NCBI GenBank assembly: GCA_002348925.1
Contig: DEBV01000009.1
Coordinates: 81,979-89,214 of the forward strand
DNA length: 7,236 nucleotides
Reading direction: 5' to 3'
Origin: Alphaproteobacteria bacterium UBA2947
Lineage (GTDB): Bacteria > Pseudomonadota > Alphaproteobacteria > Rs-D84
A model generated the notes under the pieces. The model was not told the origin of the DNA, ran no database searches, and saw only the letters and a program-made list of their open reading frames with translations. Positions 1-6,142 of the stretch are shown one piece after another. Numbering within the stretch: position 1 is the stretch's first letter; each line of letters starts with the position of its first letter. Position numbers and translations under genes: made by a program.

Positions 1-43
1 CATAACCTGAAGGTCGGTGGTTCAAATCCATCTCCCGCAACCA
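1..43 (+). tRNA. tRNA-fMet (CAT), 3' half, cut by window start
   Basis: This is the 3' part of an initiator methionine tRNA. The window opens exactly on the anticodon CAT (1-3). It is followed by the 3' anticodon stem CCTGA (6-10), a five-base variable loop (11-15), the T arm (stem 16-20 with 28-32, loop TTCAAAT 21-27), the acceptor 3' strand (33-39), discriminator A40 and an encoded CCA (41-43). The T stem pairs fully with one G-U. The initiator rather than elongator identity rests on an A at the position-72 equivalent (39), which gives the unpaired 1-72 end typical of bacterial fMet, and on close resemblance to the known fMet 3' half. The 5' half and the three G-C pairs of the anticodon stem cannot be checked. 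Confidence 0.92.
24..40 (+). repeat. tRNA 3'-end copy 1 of imperfect direct repeat
   Basis: These 17 bases cover the end of the T loop, the 3' T stem, the acceptor 3' strand and the discriminator base of tRNA-fMet. They recur at 209-225 with 15 of 17 identities (differences at 26/211 and 33/218). tRNA 3' ends are classic integration sites, so this copy could be an attachment site. No integrase gene is visible in the window. Confidence 0.5.
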
Positions 44-44
44 G

Positions 45-94
45 TTTAAATAAAAAACGCACCGTTCTGGTGTGTTTTTTATTTAAATTTTTTT
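45..94 (+). terminator. Rho-independent terminator of the tRNA
   Basis: A 19-base-pair inverted repeat (45-63 with 69-87) pairs throughout with a single G-U and closes a five-base loop (64-68). Seven T follow (88-94). It starts one base after the tRNA CCA end, so it should end tRNA transcription. The stem is A/T-rich at its base and G/C-rich next to the loop. On the minus strand no T tract follows the stem, so it is a poorer terminator for the convergent methyltransferase gene. Confidence 0.88.
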
Positions 95-229
95 GTGGTC
101 AGAGGTTTGTAAGTTTGCAACGCAGTTGCTTGGTTCACAACAAGTAGATTTTGGAAGTGTGCGCACCAAAATCGTCACGGTTGCCGCGTAGGCACAACGT
201 GCCGAGCGAATTCCATCCCCCGCAATTTT
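95..229. other. Non-coding, hairpin-rich spacer
   Basis: No convincing gene is present here. The stretch is richer in G and C than the flanking genes and holds three separate inverted repeats: 117-121 with 125-129 (loop GCA), 147-154 with 166-173 (eight base pairs, loop of 11), and 191-195 with 199-203 (loop AAC). None is followed by a T tract at terminator distance, except that the far end reaches a T run at 226-231. It may be a small RNA, a relic of mobile DNA, or the 3' untranslated region of the methyltransferase mRNA. I do not recognise a known RNA family. Confidence 0.4.
209..225 (+). repeat. Copy 2 of tRNA 3'-end repeat, five bases from the end of the methyltransferase gene
   Basis: This is the second copy of the 24-40 sequence, 15 of 17 bases identical and in the same orientation. 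Upstream of it there is no pairing partner for a T arm, so it is a detached 3' end and not a working tRNA. It lies just past the stop codon of the minus-strand methyltransferase (230-232). It fits a displaced tRNA end left by an integration or a short duplication. One other end of such an element is not seen. Confidence 0.5.
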
Positions 230-1030
230 TTATTTTTTATAAAAGAAAAAATCTTCGTTATGTCTAAGGGCCAAAACATACCCATATGATGATAAGAAGT
301 TTACTTTTTCTTCTTCTTCGCCTTTTATTTCAATCCATAAAACAGGACTATATTTTTCCAAAATTTGAACAGCTCCCCTTAATACTGGGAATTCGTGTCC
401 TTCCACATCTATTTTTATAGCAAAAATTTCATCTTTTAAACACACATCGTCCAATGTCAGTGATTTGTATTCCCCGTCTTTATCACTTACGAAATTAGTT
501 GCGCCGAAATTGACAGAAATAAAACCATCCATGGCAAAATTTTCTGATTTTTCAGATAAAACATTGTTATAGCATTCTGCATTTACATCGTTTGCTTTGA
601 TATTTTTTTGAAGTATTTTAAAAATTTCTTTTTGTGGTTCAAAACAATAAACTTTGCCAGCTTTTAAAATTTTTGAAAAATATAAAGTATGATTACCAAT
701 GTTGGTCCCAGCATCTATAAATACTTTTCCTTCTGATGATCCTTTGTGTTCTTTTATAAATTTACCGAAAAATTCAAGAAGTTGTTGTTCCCAAAAAGAT
801 TCATTTTGAACAATTGTTTTTTGAACTAAATCAATATGATAATTTGGTACAAAAAAATGTATAATATTGTCTTTATAAGAAACATCTATATATTCGCCCA
901 TATCAGAAGATTTTTTAATATGATTGTATCTTTCCAATATCAACAAATCGTTTATTTTGTTAAAAGTAGCAATTCCCAAAGAATGAATATTATCAAGTTT
1001 GGTTGCTATTAAATCCCGATTTTCTGCCAT
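230..1030 (-). CDS. FkbM-family SAM-dependent methyltransferase
   Basis: This 266-residue protein belongs to the FkbM methyltransferase family (Rossmann-fold class I). Members move a methyl group from S-adenosylmethionine, often to a hydroxyl of a sugar in a glycan or secondary metabolite. The SAM-binding motif I is DAGTNIGNHT (106-115), the acidic loop after strand 2 is FEPQ (130-133), and the family's KIDVEGHE block is at 206-213. The roughly 100 residues before motif I contain no domain I recognise. There is no signal peptide, so it should be cytosolic. The start at 1030 has a good AAGGA ribosome site seven bases away and a promoter upstream. It stands alone, convergent to the tRNA and divergent from the lipid A operon. 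Its neighbours hint at a surface-glycan substrate, but this is inference. The adjacent tRNA 3'-end repeat raises the possibility of horizontal gain. Confidence 0.88.
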   Translation of the reverse strand: MAENRDLIATKLDNIHSLGIATFNKINDLLILERYNHIKKSSDMGEYIDVSYKDNIIHFFVPNYHIDLVQKTIVQNESFWEQQLLEFFGKFIKEHKGSSEGKVFIDAGTNIGNHTLYFSKILKAGKVYCFEPQKEIFKILQKNIKANDVNAECYNNVLSEKSENFAMDGFISVNFGATNFVSDKDGEYKSLTLDDVCLKDEIFAIKIDVEGHEFPVLRGAVQILEKYSPVLWIEIKGEEEEKVNFLSSYGYVLALRHNEDFFFYKK

Positions 1031-1062
1031 AAAAACATCCTTTTTTGTTTCATTTGTGAATT

Positions 1063-1092
1063 ATTCTAGCAGGAATAACTTATTTTAATCAA
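1063..1092 (-). promoter_or_regulatory. Promoter of the FkbM methyltransferase gene
   Basis: Read on the minus strand, a -35-like TTGATT (1092-1087) is separated by 18 bases from a -10 TAGAAT (1068-1063). TGC stands directly before the -10 (1071-1069), making an extended -10. The start codon lies about 33 bases downstream, and a purine-rich ribosome site (1045-1038) sits between. Its -10 core is identical to the one facing the other way at 1158-1166. Confidence 0.6.
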
Positions 1093-1137
1093 ATACAAAT
1101 ACTGTATTCCACAATCATGGCACATTTTCTTGTATGC

Positions 1138-1166
1138 TTGCATTGTATTTTTTTTGTTGCTAGAAT
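1138..1166 (+). promoter_or_regulatory. Promoter of the lipid A operon
   Basis: TTGCAT (1138-1143) and TAGAAT (1161-1166) are spaced by 17 bases, and TG at 1158-1159 forms an extended -10. Transcription would begin near 1173, giving a short leader that already contains the AAAGG ribosome site (1174-1178) of the first gene. This is a close match to a housekeeping sigma-70 promoter. Confidence 0.7.
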
Positions 1167-1186
1167 CTTTTCCAAAGGTCTTTTAG

Positions 1187-1930
1187 ATGACAAAAGCACT
1201 TAAAAAGAATTTAAAGCATTTTTTCAGATTTATCTATGGTTGGGGCGTAATTCAATGGCTTTTGGCAGTTGTTTATTATGTCCTTATATGGTTTGTGTAT
1301 TTTACTTCTAAAAAAGACATCAAAGGCTTAGAAATTCTGCGTAAATATGCCAGAAAACCAGCAATTTTTGTGTTTTGGCATGGTCGAACAATGATGTTGT
1401 CGCCAGTTATTGCTCTTAACAGGGTTCGTGGATATGCTATTGCGGACAGCAAGAAAGATGGTCGTGCCATTGCAAAAATGGAAAAATTATTTGGATTGCG
1501 TACGATTTATGGTTCTTCTGCGGGCGGTGGTGTTAATGTTTTAAAACGTGGTATAAGTGCGCTTAACAAAGGTAAATATTGTTTGGCGCTTTCCCCAGAC
1601 GGTCCACGTGGTCCGTCCATGCGTTTTCATGATGGGGCGCTTTATTTTGCAAAAATGACAGGTGCGCCTATTATTCCAGTTTGTTATTCGTCTTCGCGTC
1701 CTTGGTTTCAAAATAGATGGGACAGGTATTTGTTGACCAAGCCTTTTTCGATTATCGCGGGGACAGTTGGAAAACCTATATTTATCGACAGAAAAACAAA
1801 AACAGAAGATTTTGAAAAAATACGTAAAAATCTGGAAAATATTATGGTTAAACAGGCATACGATTTGGATAAAAGATTTACAGATTTTCGTGTTGAACAA
1901 GATTTAACACCTGAAAAATTTAAACAATAA
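1187..1930 (+). CDS. DUF374 lysophospholipid/lipid A acyltransferase family protein
   Basis: The 247-residue product matches the DUF374 branch of the lysophospholipid acyltransferase superfamily. A membrane segment covers about residues 21-39. Then come FWHGR (63-67), YGSSAGGG (108-115), SPDGPRGP (136-143), TGAPIIPV (158-165) and WDR (178-180), all in the family order. The usual H-x4-D dyad is not seen; WHGR sits where it would be expected. The family includes LpxJ, a late lipid A acyltransferase described in Helicobacter and Campylobacter. Here it is the first gene of an operon with lpxK and lpxC, which supports a lipid A acyl donor role at the cytoplasmic face of the inner membrane. A phospholipid substrate remains possible. 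The ATG at 1187 has AAAGG eight bases upstream. Its stop overlaps the ribosome site of lpxK. Confidence 0.87.
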   Translation: MTKALKKNLKHFFRFIYGWGVIQWLLAVVYYVLIWFVYFTSKKDIKGLEILRKYARKPAIFVFWHGRTMMLSPVIALNRVRGYAIADSKKDGRAIAKMEKLFGLRTIYGSSAGGGVNVLKRGISALNKGKYCLALSPDGPRGPSMRFHDGALYFAKMTGAPIIPVCYSSSRPWFQNRWDRYLLTKPFSIIAGTVGKPIFIDRKTKTEDFEKIRKNLENIMVKQAYDLDKRFTDFRVEQDLTPEKFKQ

Positions 1931-1939
1931 AGGTTGTAC

Positions 1940-2866
1940 ATGAAAACACCAAAATGGTTTTTGAAAAAAAGTTTGGTTGCGTATATGTTGACGCCTTTTT
2001 CATTGTTTTATCAGATTGGTAGCAAAACTGTATTTAATATTCGAAAAAAACGCGAATATGTGTCGCGTCGCCCAATAATTTGTTTTGGTAATATATTGTC
2101 TGGTGGTGTTGGTAAAACCCCAATAGTTCGCAATGTTGCAAAGTTTTTTGATGCGCCAGTTGTTATGCGTGGATATAAAAAATCTAAACAGACAGACAGT
2201 ATTGGTGATGAAGCGAAAATGTTGTCGTCTGATAATATCTTGGTGCATGTTGGTAATCGTAAAAGCAATCTGATTTTATTGAATAAACAAAAATCAGATA
2301 CACCAATTATAATGGACGATGGATTTCAAAATTCTTCTATAAAGAAAGATATTTCTGTGTTGGTTTTTGATGAAGCAATCGGTTTTGGTAATGGATTTTT
2401 GTTGCCAGCTGGACCGTTGAGGGAAAAAAAATCTGCGATAAATAGGGCAGATGCGATTATTCTTGTTAAAAGAAAAAAAGCCCATCCAGATTTTGCTTTG
2501 CCAACAAATATTCCTGTATTTAATGCAAAAAACAGTGAAAATTGTCCGTATGATAAAAATACACATGTGGTTGTGTTTGCAGGAATCGGATACCCTGAAA
2601 AATTCTTTGATAATGTTCCTTGTAAAATAGTTGAAAAAATATCTTTTCCTGATCATTACCAATATACAGACGAAGATATAAAAAAACTGATAGATACGGC
2701 GAAAGAAAAAAATGCCAAATTATTAACAACTGAAAAAGATTGGGTGCGCCTGCCAGATTGGGCAAAAAAAGAAATAAAGTTTTCAGCCCTGCAAACAGAT
2801 ATAGATTCTAAATTTTATGATTGGTTAAAAGGAAAGGTCAATGAAGTCAGTAAGCAAAAAAATTAA
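1940..2866 (+). CDS. lpxK: Tetraacyldisaccharide 4'-kinase LpxK
   Basis: LpxK phosphorylates the 4' position of the tetraacyldisaccharide 1-phosphate to make lipid IVA, using ATP at the inner membrane. The 308-residue product is of ordinary length. It has a hydrophobic N-terminal segment (about 12-26), the P-loop GGVGKT (55-60), RGY (77-79), GDEAKML (89-95), DDGFQN (126-131; many relatives have H as the last residue), LPAGPLRE (155-162) and TEKDWVRL (264-271). The ATG at 1940 is chosen over an in-frame TTG at 1934 because AAAGG (1929-1933) is six bases before the ATG and would overlap the TTG. The gene follows the DUF374 gene by nine bases and overlaps lpxC by 26 bases, so the three are very likely co-translated. 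Confidence 0.95.
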   Translation: MKTPKWFLKKSLVAYMLTPFSLFYQIGSKTVFNIRKKREYVSRRPIICFGNILSGGVGKTPIVRNVAKFFDAPVVMRGYKKSKQTDSIGDEAKMLSSDNILVHVGNRKSNLILLNKQKSDTPIIMDDGFQNSSIKKDISVLVFDEAIGFGNGFLLPAGPLREKKSAINRADAIILVKRKKAHPDFALPTNIPVFNAKNSENCPYDKNTHVVVFAGIGYPEKFFDNVPCKIVEKISFPDHYQYTDEDIKKLIDTAKEKNAKLLTTEKDWVRLPDWAKKEIKFSALQTDIDSKFYDWLKGKVNEVSKQKN

Positions 2867-3776
2867 AATATCTGGGGTTGGAATTCATTCTGGGTTGCCA
2901 GTTAATATGGTTATAAAACCATCTAAAAAGCCTGGTATATTCTTTAAAAGAACAGATTTACCAGAATCTGATTTGATTCCAGCAAAGTATGATAATGTTG
3001 GTGAAACACTGATGCGCAATACGACGATTGGTGATAAAAATGGCGCACATGTTCAAACAATAGAACATTTGATGGCTGCGTTTTTTGTAATGGGTATAGA
3101 TTCTGCGATTGTTGAAATAGATGGGAACGAGACACCAATTCTGGACGGCAGTGCATATGAATTTATAAAAGCTTTTAAAGATGCGACAGATTCAAAATCA
3201 AATATCAAAAAAATAATTGTTAAAAAAACAATTGTTGCGCGTCGTAATGAATTGGTAAAAACAATGCCTTTTTTGAAAAAGATAAAAACAATAATTTTAA
3301 ATCATACAATTTGGCGCAGTGGTAATGGTTATGTTAAATTGTCACCAAATGATAAAGGTTTGTTGATAGATGCGACTTTGGTTTACAAAGATAAAATCAT
3401 CGGAACACAATCTTATACTTGTTTGTTGGACGGAACAAAAAAATCAGCAGATAAATTTATCAAAGATATTTCAAAATCACGCACTTTCGGTAAATATTCA
3501 GAATGGGAATATCTGAAAGCCCATGGTATGGGGCGCGGTGCAAATGAAAATAATGTTATTGCGTTAAATGATGCGGGTGATGGCGTTCTTAACAAGTTGT
3601 ATTATAAAGACGAATTTGTTCGTCATAAAATAATAGACGCCGTTGGTGATATGTTTACAAGCGGTGGATTTATTTATGGTCATCTGGAATCTTACAAAGG
3701 TTCGCATGCATTGAATAATTTGGTTTTGCGAAAATTGTTCAGCGATAAATCTAACTATGAAATTGTGGAAGAATAA
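2841..3776 (+). CDS. lpxC: UDP-3-O-acyl-N-acetylglucosamine deacetylase LpxC
   Basis: LpxC is the zinc deacetylase that makes the committed step of lipid A synthesis in the cytosol. The 311-residue product carries SGVGIHSG (11-18), TIEHLMAA (73-80) with the catalytic Glu75 and zinc ligand His76, DGNETPILDGSA (94-105), SRTFG (213-217), RHKIIDAVGD (261-270) with zinc ligands His262 and Asp266, and SHALNN (288-293) with the catalytic His289. All active-site residues are present. Compared with E. coli LpxC there appear to be about 20-25 extra residues around 133-158 at the start of the second domain. The last block reads KGSHALNN where KSGHALNN is usual. The start overlaps lpxK by 26 bases and has AAAAGGA eight bases upstream. 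lpxC more often lies after ftsZ, so its place here is uncommon. Confidence 0.95.
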   Translation: MKSVSKKIKISGVGIHSGLPVNMVIKPSKKPGIFFKRTDLPESDLIPAKYDNVGETLMRNTTIGDKNGAHVQTIEHLMAAFFVMGIDSAIVEIDGNETPILDGSAYEFIKAFKDATDSKSNIKKIIVKKTIVARRNELVKTMPFLKKIKTIILNHTIWRSGNGYVKLSPNDKGLLIDATLVYKDKIIGTQSYTCLLDGTKKSADKFIKDISKSRTFGKYSEWEYLKAHGMGRGANENNVIALNDAGDGVLNKLYYKDEFVRHKIIDAVGDMFTSGGFIYGHLESYKGSHALNNLVLRKLFSDKSNYEIVEE

Positions 3777-3789
3777 AAGGAGACGTTTT

Positions 3790-4104
3790 ATGAAAAAATA
3801 TATGACAATAATATCTTTAATTGCATTATCTGCATGTGCAACAACAACAGATGCTGGTACTGGTTTGGTAAGATTGAATAATGAGCCAAAAAATTGTGAA
3901 TTTTTATATACTTTGGATTCAAATGTCACAAATTATAAATTAGCAGATGCATATGAATACTTGGAAAAAACTATATTGGAACAAGAAAAAATAGGGGATT
4001 CTTATTATATCGTAAAACAAGATGTTTCTGAAATCCCAGATGCAATATTTGGTCCAAAGAATACCTTTAAATTCAAAGTGAAAGTATATAATTGCCAAAA
4101 ATAA
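3790..4104 (+). CDS. Small lipoprotein of unknown function
   Basis: The 104-residue product has a lipoprotein signal peptide: MKK, a hydrophobic core (about 5-14) and the lipobox LSAC (13-16), so Cys16 should be lipidated and the mature protein of about 89 residues anchored in an envelope membrane. Two other cysteines, Cys36 and Cys102 near the C terminus, could form a disulfide in the periplasm. I do not recognise the family with confidence; the small, Cys-bounded shape loosely recalls DUF4156/RcsF-like lipoproteins. The ATG at 3790 has an excellent AAGGAG (3777-3782) and gives a proper signal peptide, unlike the in-frame ATG at 3757, which would put a highly basic stretch in front. It is 13 bases after lpxC and the last gene before the terminator, so it is co-transcribed with the lipid A genes. 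Confidence 0.8.
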   Translation: MKKYMTIISLIALSACATTTDAGTGLVRLNNEPKNCEFLYTLDSNVTNYKLADAYEYLEKTILEQEKIGDSYYIVKQDVSEIPDAIFGPKNTFKFKVKVYNCQK

Positions 4105-4105
4105 T

Positions 4106-4132
4106 AAAAAGTCGTAGAAATACGACTTTTTT
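4106..4132 (+). terminator. Rho-independent terminator of the lipid A operon
   Basis: GTCGTA (4111-4116) and TACGAC (4121-4126) pair around a GAAA loop. The stem extends through five A (4106-4110) pairing with T from 4127, and seven T run to 4132. It begins one base after the lipoprotein stop codon. It cleanly separates the lipid A operon from the pilus operon. The A and T runs on both sides would let it work in either direction. Confidence 0.9.
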
Positions 4133-4168
4133 AGTACAACTTTCGGCTTTATTTTTTTTATCTGTTTA

Positions 4169-4177
4169 TGCTATAAT
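4169..4177 (+). promoter_or_regulatory. Extended -10 promoter of the pilus operon
   Basis: TGC directly precedes a perfect TATAAT (4172-4177), forming an extended -10. The -35 position (about 4149-4154, TTATTT) is poor, as is common when the extended -10 is strong. Transcription should start near 4184, between the -10 and the TTG start at 4197. It lies 36 bases beyond the preceding terminator, so the pilus genes have their own promoter. Confidence 0.65.
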
Positions 4178-4183
4178 GCTCAT

Positions 4184-4195
4184 AAAGAGAGAGAG
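4184..4195 (+). promoter_or_regulatory. Ribosome binding site deciding the TTG start of pilO2
   Basis: The purine run AAAGAGAGAGAG lies just upstream of TTG (4197-4199). AAAGAG at 4184-4189 is seven bases from it, a normal distance. The upstream ATG at 4176 overlaps the -10 hexamer and so would not be in the mRNA. The leader would be only about a dozen bases. Confidence 0.5.
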
Positions 4196-4196
4196 A

Positions 4197-5447
4197 TTGG
4201 TAAAACAAGTAATAACTGTTCGTCGTAAAAAATTTGCAACAGGGCTTTTTTGGCAGCCCGTTGGTGTTGGTGGTACTGCACATAATTGGGCCAGACAACT
4301 GGCAAAAACAGCAGATAAAAAATATGCTTTTTATACAGAATATAAATCGATGATTGGTTTGGCAACCGCGCGTGAAGGTGTGCGTTCTGGAATGCATAGT
4401 GCGGCGGCACAAATTGTCGAATCTTTGTCAGAATTTATATCTTTTTTGGCAGTATTTAGTGTTGATAAAAATTTCTATCTTGTTGCTGTAAGAAACGGGA
4501 TAATTATTCGTGATACCTTGATTGAAAATCAAGATGTTGCCCGTAAATTGTATACAGAATTGTCTTCTATTCCAGATTGGGGTGCTTTGATTGCGCCAGC
4601 AAGTTGGGGTATGCCTAAATCACAAGAAAAGAATATATCTGATTTAATTCAAAACAATAATATTGCGCGTTTGCGCCCGATTGGTGTAGTGAAAACAATT
4701 TTACCATCGGTTTTGTTTGCGGTTTTGTTTGTTTTATTTGGTGCTTATATTTTAAATAATCCAGTAAAAACTGGGTCTGAAAACGGTGCAAAATTAAATA
4801 CAGAACTGGCGAACGAATACAGAAAACAAATAGAGTTAAAAAAACAAGAAATTTTAGATAAAAAATTAGCACAAGAAGAGGCAATAAAATCTTTTCAATA
4901 TCCATATGATAATTTGCCAAATGTTATGGAACGTGCGAATTTGTGTTATAAGGCAATCGCTTTTGTTATGCAACCAATCGCTGGGTGGAATCAGACTTTT
5001 GCGAAATGTGATGGTGAATATGTGTCTGCAACATTTATGCGTGATTTTGGAACACTGAATGATTTTTATGAAATTGGTGGTGATTTGATGCCTGGTGCAA
5101 TTGTTCAGCAAACATCAGAAGACGAAATAATTGTTCGTGTAAAATTACCAGCATTAAAAACATATTCTTCGTTGGATGAACGCGATTCTGTGACCGCTGC
5201 GCGTGATATTGCAAGTATTTTCCAGCAAATAGATGCACGTGCAGATATAAACAATGTCACAGATACTATTTTGAATAACGGTATAAGCGAAGATATTCAT
5301 GTGACGGAAGTGGCGGTTTCTTCTAAGTTAATACCATCTGAATTTATGTATGCTTTTAAAGATTTTCAGGGTGTTTATATGACATCTGTTTCTTGGAGAG
5401 CAAACACAAGAACTTGGAATTATGAAGTGATTGTTTATACAAAATAA
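4197..5447 (+). CDS. pilO2: Type IVb pilus protein PilO2
   Basis: This is a bitopic inner-membrane protein of the PilO2 type found in R64-like type IVb pilus clusters, where it helps join the cytoplasmic motor to the periplasmic parts. From the TTG start it has 416 residues. An N-terminal cytoplasmic domain (about 1-165) opens with the family's GLFWQP block, a membrane segment follows (about 168-186), then a charged helical or coiled-coil stretch (about 190-230) and a periplasmic domain with Cys250 and Cys271, a possible disulfide. The frame stays open upstream to 4092, but that stretch runs through the terminator and promoter, so it is not coding. The TTG start places GLFWQP some 15 residues in, as in relatives. 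It is the first gene of the operon and pilP follows after 11 bases. No secretin gene precedes it, unlike in R64 where pilN does. Confidence 0.82.
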   Translation: MVKQVITVRRKKFATGLFWQPVGVGGTAHNWARQLAKTADKKYAFYTEYKSMIGLATAREGVRSGMHSAAAQIVESLSEFISFLAVFSVDKNFYLVAVRNGIIIRDTLIENQDVARKLYTELSSIPDWGALIAPASWGMPKSQEKNISDLIQNNNIARLRPIGVVKTILPSVLFAVLFVLFGAYILNNPVKTGSENGAKLNTELANEYRKQIELKKQEILDKKLAQEEAIKSFQYPYDNLPNVMERANLCYKAIAFVMQPIAGWNQTFAKCDGEYVSATFMRDFGTLNDFYEIGGDLMPGAIVQQTSEDEIIVRVKLPALKTYSSLDERDSVTAARDIASIFQQIDARADINNVTDTILNNGISEDIHVTEVAVSSKLIPSEFMYAFKDFQGVYMTSVSWRANTRTWNYEVIVYTK

Positions 5448-5458
5448 AAGGGCAAAAA

Positions 5459-6142
5459 ATGTTGAAAAAATTGAATTTAATAATGATAGTTTCTTTGTTT
5501 GTGGTTGGCGTAAACACATCGGTGTTTGCGTATGCTGATTATGTCGAAGAAGAAATCGTCGAAGAAAAAGTTTCGAATAAAGTTTCAGATGTTGATTTGG
5601 CAGATAAAATGTCTGCTGATGCGTTGCTTGATTATGATGAAAGCGATTCTTTGTTTGAAAAAATAACAATGCTGGAACAAGAAAAAGTAGTTGTTCAGTT
5701 GGAAAAAGAACGTGCACAACTGAATTTAGATTTGGAAAGATTAAATGCTGAAAAAATCAAACTGCAAATGGAATTGGATACTCTTTCTGGACGCGCAGAA
5801 CAACAGCAACATGAATTAGAAGCAGCAAAAGCACAATTGGATATTCAAACTGAAAATTTAAAACGTCAAATGACAGCATTGGATGAAAAGCCTGCACCTG
5901 TTGCAAAAACAGCAGAGAAAAAAGTTGAAACGGATGTCAGTAAAAAATATAAACTGATAAATGTTGTTGGTATGGGTAATCAGTTGCAAGCAACCATAGA
6001 AGATGTTGCAACTGGTCAAAACAAACGTATTGCCGTGGGTAAAGAATTAGACGGTTATATTGTTAAATCTATTTCTTTGAATGATGGAATTGTTTTTGAA
6101 AAAGACGGTGAAACAGAAAGTTTAAATATTGGAAAGAAATAA
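5459..6142 (+). CDS. pilP: Type IV pilus biogenesis protein PilP
   Basis: PilP-type proteins are periplasmic or inner-membrane-linked and are thought to connect the pilus platform to the outer-membrane secretin. The 227-residue product has a Sec signal peptide (about 1-24, likely cut after VFA), an acidic linker (27-63), a long predicted coiled coil (about 64-142), a Pro/Ala/Lys linker (144-160) and a small beta-rich C-terminal domain (163-226). The last domain resembles the homology region of PilP/GspC proteins. R64 PilP is shorter; the coiled coil makes this one longer. Assignment rests on the C-terminal domain and on its place between pilO2 and the ATPase. AAAAGGG (5446-5452) is six bases before the ATG. 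Its stop overlaps the next start by one base. Confidence 0.75.
   Translation: MLKKLNLIMIVSLFVVGVNTSVFAYADYVEEEIVEEKVSNKVSDVDLADKMSADALLDYDESDSLFEKITMLEQEKVVVQLEKERAQLNLDLERLNAEKIKLQMELDTLSGRAEQQQHELEAAKAQLDIQTENLKRQMTALDEKPAPVAKTAEKKVETDVSKKYKLINVVGMGNQLQATIEDVATGQNKRIAVGKELDGYIVKSISLNDGIVFEKDGETESLNIGKK

Noticed and set aside
147..173. Eight-base-pair hairpin as a terminator for the methyltransferase gene
   Set aside because: No T tract follows on either strand.
96..190. Short plus-strand frame in the spacer (ending at TAG 188-190) with protein-like composition
   Set aside because: It has no start codon with a ribosome site, is under 35 codons and lies across two hairpins.
95..229. Fragment of tmRNA or a second complete tRNA
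   Set aside because: No T arm can be folded before 209-225, no matching acceptor 5' strand is found, and no tmRNA tag frame is seen.
1092..1108. Inverted repeat AATAC/GTATT in the divergent promoter region, possible operator
   Set aside because: Only five base pairs in very AT-rich DNA. It is expected by chance and no second copy is seen.
1541..1900. Minus-strand open frame opposite the DUF374 gene
   Set aside because: It mirrors a gene with clear family motifs and has a composition typical of antisense translation.
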